64,000 bases of DNA from Thelephora terrestris. Taxonomy: Eukaryota > Basidiomycota > Agaricomycetes > Thelephorales > Thelephoraceae. Below are positions 57,831 to 64,000 of the stretch, in pieces (within the stretch, counting starts at the first letter, position 1; each line of letters starts with the position of its first letter). The notes under the pieces were generated by a model. It had not been told where the DNA came from. It did no database searches and saw only the letters and a list, made by a program, of their open reading frames with translations. The DNA lies in contig WIUZ02000004.1 in assembly GCA_015956445.1 (NCBI GenBank), forward strand, positions 2,480,001-2,544,000, in the 5' to 3' direction. Both the position numbers and the translations under genes were made by a program.

Positions 57831-58588
57831 TATCCCGAGTACCCTCATCACGACCTCGGGACGTTCGCATCAACTCGCGAGGGCGAAGAGAGGGAGACAA
57901 ACCCTCATTACCTGAGAGGGCCCGGGCTTCTATCCGTTACAGGGGGATGTGACGAATGAAACGATGCGGCTCTTGGCTCGTTCGGACGTTGGGGTTCATA
58001 GGGTCCTTGGTGATGGCAGGCTTCTGGCATTTGGCAGAGGGAGGCTTTTGTTGAATTTTCGGGCGTCTTCGCGTTTCTCCCCTACGAACAAATGGATAAT
58101 GTGAGAGAGAGTCGTGGATGAAATGAGGGATATTTTTATGCCCAGCAGTTCGACGACTCTGAGACCTTGCGCGCCGGAGATGAGGGCTGGCTGGGCACAG
58201 GCGTGGGCCAGATGCAGGTTCGAGGTACGAGCCGAGTACGAGCCATATTCATTGGTGTTGGTGAGAACGTCTGGAGCCAAGTTGATGTGAGAAGTGGCGG
58301 TTGCATATATGTACCTCGGAGTCAACGAAGGCCGCATCAGAGGACCACCAGCAATCGCACGAGTGTGTTGAGGTCAGGTTATCAATTGAAGTTGTCGGCA
58401 TTGGGTGTTCCACAACCCCGGAGAGACAGGGAAATGCGAAATGGAGGATGTCGTTTGAAATCCAATTCTCCTCTGGACGGAAGAAACTCTGATATTTTCC
58501 AGCGTCTAGCAGTTTCCCAGAACGGAATCAGGCCACGAGGCCATCTATCTCTTATCAGCCCACCATCGACACCGAACTCACTACAAAA
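57831..58588. other. Upstream region of NLR2 with an unrecognised minus-strand frame
   Basis: Unlike other units, no GTPase remnant precedes NLR2. A minus-strand frame at 58,337-57,996 reads NLHLAHACAQPALISGAQGL and RVVELLGIK, then after a possible intron VGEKREDARKFNKSL. It may be the 3' end of an unknown gene. The leader just before NLR2 (about 58,540-58,588) is of the shared NLR type. Confidence 0.35.
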
Positions 58589-61500
58589 ATGGGATTGCGA
58601 GATCGTCTCCGTCGATTAAAAGACCGTCATCGAGAACGAAACAGGGCAAGGAACGAGACAGGTCCCATCGGGGAGCCAAGCGAAGTTGAACCCGTCGCGC
58701 CGCGCTCCACAGGGGAGCCAGCACCAGATCTCCGCATCGGCGACCCGAACCAACCGACTCCTGGGCCCTCGGCCTCTCGCACTCCGTATCCCAACGGTAC
58801 GCAGCCATTTAGTCACAAAAAGATCCATCTAATCGTACTTTTTCGCGCGACGCAGATTCCCCCTCCGCTTTTACTCAATCCCTGCCTGATTCTAGCGAAA
58901 AACAAACCACGGTCGCACCACGTCTCGTCGATCCAGCACCAGATCCGTACAATGTTGCCCCGACTCTACAAACAATCGAGCCCTCAGCTTCTCACGATCA
59001 GAAATCCAACGGTATGCGGCCTTTCGCTTCCCAAAACATCCGTCTAATCGTATTTCTTCGCTCTACCCAGATATCCCTTCCACTTCCATTCCATCCCAGC
59101 CTGATTCCGCCGAAAAACAAGGCGCACACACGGGACCCCCGAATCCTTCTAAAGAATCGCGTGCGGTAGATGCTGACAAGGACACCGGGAAGCTCAAGTC
59201 CCTCGCGTATTCCGTAGCTAAGACAATTCTCCTTGGGGTCAGAGAGTCCGCAGATGCATTCGGTCCACTCAAGTCTGTCGCCGGAGGTCTCTGTTTTATA
59301 TTGGACAATTACGAGGTACAGTCCTTCTCCCGCACTCGCGATCCCCAACGCTTAGAGTTGCACCAGCGAACGAAGGCAAACCAACAGTCAATAGAATCGT
59401 TGGCACCCCGGGTCCAGGAGGTTGCTCAGTTGGTCTACGCGCCTGTTTCTCCGAGTGATACCGATGAACAATTGAGGAGAGGCGTTCTGGAAGGGTAAGT
59501 CCATACCCTTCGATATTAGGCAACGACTCTGACGTATGAATCCCTAGCAAATTGCACGCCGTTGATCAAGATCTACACGGACTGATGGAGCAAGGAAAGG
59601 TCGAAGGTTTTTTCAGCAATGTTGAGAACACCGATAAAATTCGTGGACTGGTTGAGGACATCCGTGATGCGATGATTCAATATCAGGTTTGTTTTTGGCA
59701 ATACTCGCACTTCCCAGCACCTCTGACGTTCGCTTCAGACTTCATTACAGCAAGGTCTCTACAACAAGAGTTGCCAGCTTATTGTAAGGCCTGCTTCCCT
59801 GCTCCTGATCCTCACACGTTGATTGTTGAATAGGAATCTGTGGACCTCACCCTTCTCAATGGGATGTATCATGCTTTGGGCGCTGGCTACAGCAGCGGGA
59901 ACAGGCAGGGGTGCCTGAGGGGAACGAGGCAGGATGTACTTGGAGAGGTTCAACGCTGGTTGACAGACAAGCAGGATAAACGTGTGTTCTGGCTGAACGG
60001 CCTGGCCGGAACCGGAAAGTCCACTCTCGCTCAAACATTTGCTGAAACAAGCTTTGCGGATGGAAAACTTGGGGCAAGCTTCTTCTGCTCGCGGGATTTT
60101 GCGGAACGGAGTAACCTTCAGACAATCTTTCCAACTCTTGCATTCCAGCTTGCCTACAAGTATCCCTCTTTTCGTGGGAAGTTGTTGGAGGTCTTGAAAG
60201 CAATCCCAGATGTTGGACAGGAGTCCCTCTGCTCCCAGATGGAGAAACTCATCATCGGACCATTCAAAGCCTCCCCCACTGTCTCAACCCTCATCATCAT
60301 TGACGCCCTTGACGAGTGCAAGGACAAAGAACCTGCATCTGCCATCCTTTCCATCCTCTCACGCTACACCAAGGAAATCCCCAATGTCAAATTTTTCATC
60401 ACCGGACGTCCTGAACCCCCCATCCGCTCTGGGTTCCGTCTCAAACCACTCCGCCCTATCACAGAAGTGCTCAGGCTCCATGATGTAGAGCGATCATCTG
60501 TTGATGCAGATATCAAACTATATCTCAGGACTCAGCTGGCCAAGATTGTTGGGGCAAGGAGTGACTGTGACTTGACAGAGCAATGGCCAGGCCCAGACGA
60601 TCTCAATGTCCTCTGTGAGAAGGCTGCTGGCCTATTCATCTATGCCTCAACAGTTGTCAAATTTGTTGAATCCCCAAAACACCTTCCCACTCAGAGGCTT
60701 TCCCTCATCATCTCCCTCCCACAAAATACTTCACAGGAAGGAAAGTTAGGTGTTGATGTCCTCTACTCCCAGGTCCTGAATCAAGCCTCCCATGGTATAG
60801 ATCCAAGTGAGGAGGATTTCTATTCTGGTTTAAGGACTGTCATTGGAACAGTGGTGCTGGTGTTCAACCCTCTCTCAGTTAAAGCACTTTCAGACCTTCT
60901 CCCAAAGTCCAAAATCCCTACCACCCTCCGCCCCCTCCACTCCCTCCTCCTTGTACCAGAAACAGAGAAGACAGCAGACCCAGAGAAAAAAGCAGACCCA
61001 GTTCAAGCCTTTCACAAGTCGTTTCCCGACTTCCTCACAGATGCCAGCCGGTGCAGGGATGAGAAGTTTTTTGTGGAGCCAAAGGTTCATCATGCAGAGA
61101 TTTTGCTGTCATGCCTGAGGATAATGAAGGAAAGGTTGAAGAGAAACATCTGTGACCTTGAGGACCATATTGTTCTTAGTGAGGTGAAGAACCTTTCCAC
61201 CCAAAAAAGCAATAACATTGGAGATGCACTGGAATATGCCTGCCAGTTTTGGACAAAGCACCTTCTGGAGATCCCTGGAAGCAGCCCCCATGCCAAGAAA
61301 ATAGCAGAGGCAATAGATGAATTCTCTGCAACCAGCTTGTTGTATTGGATTGAAGTCCTTGTGCTTACAGGAAAACTTGGTGTTGGAGTTTATGCCATGA
61401 ATGATGTTGAGCAATGGTGTGCTTCGGTGAGTGTTATTTGAACCATTAACTGAGATTCAAACTGATGATTTTCTAGGTGGGAGTTGTGTGCAAGTGGACA

Positions 61501-63300
61501 AATGACACCCAACGCTTCCTGTTGGAAAATTTTGACATAATCCATGACTCTCCTTCTCAGATATTCCATTTCGCCCTCCCATCTTCTCCTTCCTCAACAT
61601 GGCTTCCCAAGTGCTACAGTGCAGAACTCTCCAATGAAATCAAAGTTAGGGGAGTTCCACTTGGGTGGGGAACATGTTCTCGAACTGTTGCTCTTGGCAG
61701 TGACCCACAGTCTATCTCACACTGGAACAACACTGTTGCAGTTGGCATGGATTCCGGGGCTATCATTCTCTTGGATGCGGTTACTGGCAGCCAAACTGCT
61801 GTCTTTTCTGGTCATACCGACTATGTTAGAGCTTCCACCTTCTCATCAGATGGAATTTTTTTCATCTCTGGAAGTGATGACATGTCTATTAAACTCTGGG
61901 ATGTGCAAACCGGTGGAGTCATCAAGACATTTAATGGTCACAAAAATTATGTCATGTCTGTTTCCATCTCAACAGACTCTGCTATGATTGCCTCAGGGGA
62001 TTATAGTGGAACAATCTACTTGTGGAATCATCAGACAGGGGAACACACCTGTATCATTGAGCAAGAAGATAGTATAGACTATGTCACCTTCTCTCCAACA
62101 ACCCCCCAACACCTCATATCTGTATCAGGGGGCAAGGTCAGGCAGTGGGACATCAATGGCCATCAGATTGGCTCAGCATATGATAGTTCTAGCATTGCTT
62201 TCTCCCCAGATGGTACTCAATATGTTTTGTGCAATGGAGATGCAGTCACAGTCCAACACTCTGATACTAGAGTGACTGTAGCTGAATTCTCTGTGGCTGG
62301 TGAAGTCATTGAAAGATGCTGTTTCTCCCCTGATGGCAGGCTTATTGCAGTCGCGACTGAGAATAAAATCTATGTCTGGGATACTACCAGCCCAGATTCT
62401 CACCCCATTGAGCAATTCACCATACCATATGATATTCGGGGCATTGTGTTCTGTTCTCCCTCCACTCTGATCTCAGCATCTTGGAATCGATCAGTCAGGT
62501 TTTGGCAGATTGGTGTTCCACAAACAGACCAAGTTGTCTCTGATCAAAAGTCCACTCCACCTCCTTCAGCTTCAATCAAGTCTATCAGTCTGAACCCAGA
62601 GAATGGGATTGTTATCTCAAGTGACAATGATGGGGTAGTAAAGACCTGGGATATCTTGACTGGCCTCTGCAAAGCATCCTTCCAGACCCCAGCTGGTGAT
62701 AACTTGAGAGATGTCCAGCTGACAGATGGGAAGCTAATCATGGTTTGGCATGAGAGTGGGAAGATTCACATCTGGGACACTGAGAAAGCTGAACTCCTCC
62801 AAACAGTAGAGGTCCCAGAGTGCAACAGCCTCAGGATATCAGGGGATGGGTCAAAGGTCCTTTGTCTGAGTGATCACACTGTCATTAAAGTGTGGTCAGT
62901 ATGGTCAGGAGAGGGCATGGGCAAAGTTGAGTTGAAAGAGGGGGCATATGGAAATTTCTTCTATTTGGATGGCTCAAAACTCTGGATTGAACTTGATGAC
63001 TCTTCGATACAAGGGTGGGACTTTGGAATCTCAGGCTCCTCCCCAGCCCCACTGCCCAACACACCCATAGAGAAATCTTGTCTGCAATTCACCAATGATC
63101 CCCCTAGGATTACAAACAAAATCACTGGAAAAGTGGTTTTCCAACTGTTTGGGAGGTATGCAGAACCTAGGGTGGCACAGTGGGATGGGAAATATCTGGT
63201 TGCTGGCTATAGAACTGGAGAGGTTTTGATTTTTGATTTCTGTCATCTGTATCCTCAGAAAGAATCTGTTGTTTATTGTCTCTGCGACTACAGTTTGTAG
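58589..63300 (+). CDS. NACHT-WD40 NOD-like receptor NLR2, 1,445 aa
   Basis: Exons 58589-58796, 58856-59011, 59071-59315, 59367-59494, 59548-59686, 59739-59783, 59834-61426 and 61477-63300 join in phase to 1,445 codons. Architecture as in NLR1: a basic N-terminus, a helical N-terminal domain (ESADAFGPLKSVAGGLCFIL, ANQQSIESLAPRV), NACHT with Walker A GLAGTGKSTLAQT and Walker B LIIIDALDECKD, a linker, and a WD40 propeller (ISGSDDMSIKLWDVQTGG and later blades). It has one more exon than NLR1 (58,856-59,011, acidic/Pro-rich linker), and a Lys/Glu insert near residue 625 of the protein (ETEKTADPEKKADP). No break found. The two receptors are close paralogues; the NACHT core is near identical while several WD40 loop residues differ. 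Presumed cytosolic sensor that triggers cell death or other defence; ligand unknown. Confidence 0.92.
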
Positions 63301-64000
63301 CTTTGTCTTCCTCTCTGGTATGAATGTGTTTTAGATAGGAAGGGGTGCAAATGCAACATGGTCTAATTATCATCTTTTTCAGTCTGGAAAAGACTAAATA
63401 AAACAGAAGGTTAGTCTTATCAGGGCCAGCTAAATCTATCACATCAGGCAAAGGGTAAGATAGCTGAGGTGTGGCACCCTCAACTACATTCCATTCCACC
63501 CTAGCTTGACAAACTGGTGATATGTATCTTGATATCTATCAACCTTTATGGCACCCCCAACAACCCTCCCAGGAACTAATCACAATGACTTGGGCTTGAT
63601 TGTTCAATACAGTCAAACAGATACACCCTGTAGTAGACTTTGGGCTTGTACCATTGAAGACATCCTTGAAAGGAAGGGGAATTATTCACCTTCATTTTGG
63701 GACAAACAGATTAATGTGTCTGAGGTGTGGATGCAGATTTCAGTAGGAACATGAATAGTCCCCTCCAGTTATTCAGAATGGTTGTTCTTCCCTAACACAC
63801 ATAGCAAGGTGGGACAGATGGCAACACAACTGGAGATCGAGGCATTTGTACAGAAAATCTGTTGCAGAGAAAGGTGGGCACCATCCACCCCACCTTCGTC
63901 TGGAGGAAATGTACATGTTCACACTTTGAAACTGCATACAACACATTGAGATCCATCACCCAAAGTACATCTTATCAATAAAGAATAAGTTGCAACAGTT
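63301..64000. other. NLR2 3' flank with intact CACTA target site
   Basis: 63,301-63,775 matches the NLR1 flank 25,359-25,851, and 63,776-63,990 matches 47,342-47,570. The single TCA at 63,773-63,775 is the unoccupied counterpart of the CACTA insertion point. No gene seen; by analogy an ACS copy may follow beyond the window. Confidence 0.8.

Overview
This window looks like an accessory, transposon-rich region of an agaricomycete (mushroom-forming basidiomycete) nuclear genome. Genes carry many short GT-AG introns of about 40-80 bp. The recognisable families are typical of that group: KDZ, Plavaka/Tnp2 and Helitron transposons, NACHT-WD40 NOD-like receptors (NLRs), and the coiled-coil-tailed P-loop GTPase family. 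No CRISPR array, bacterial operon or confident tRNA/rRNA gene was seen.

Layout. (1) 202-840: N-terminal piece of a transposon-derived-looking gene. (2) 973-11515: a complete-looking 10.5-kb KDZ DNA transposon with about 640-bp terminal inverted repeats (TIRs) and an 8-bp target-site duplication CCGTGAAC. It carries three genes with open, phase-consistent exons: the KDZ transposase (1,070 aa, minus strand), a divergent HMG-box gene (561 aa) and an unrecognised 379-aa passenger whose 5' end lies in the other TIR copy. (3) 11.8-25.4 kb and 47.3-63.3 kb: an eroded tandem array whose repeat unit is acetyl-CoA synthetase (ACS, -) / unknown gene X (+) / P-loop GTPase (-) / NLR (+). The ACS, X and GTPase copies are decayed, but two NLRs (20,942-25,358, 1,368 aa; 58,589-63,300, 1,445 aa) read through without a break. 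(4) 25,852-47,338: a 21.5-kb block with CACTGT...ACAGTG ends and a 3-bp TCA target duplication, inserted between NLR1 and the ACS of the next unit. The uninterrupted homologous site is visible downstream of NLR2 near 63,773. I interpret the block as a large, nested CACTA-type (Plavaka/Tnp2) element. It holds a Tnp2 transposase with one homopolymer frameshift, unrecognised genes, LTR-like fossils and a Helitron-type Pif1 helicase that lacks its Rep part.

How the parts fit. The array appears to have grown by duplication of a multi-gene unit and then decayed, with selection apparently keeping the NLRs. Differences between the two NLR beta-propellers are often charge- or size-changing and sit in the predicted repeat loops, as expected for diversifying recognition surfaces. 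KDZ and CACTA insertions then broke up the neighbourhood. The least explained items are the KDZ passenger gene born in a TIR, gene X, and the intact unrecognised genes inside the 21.5-kb element.
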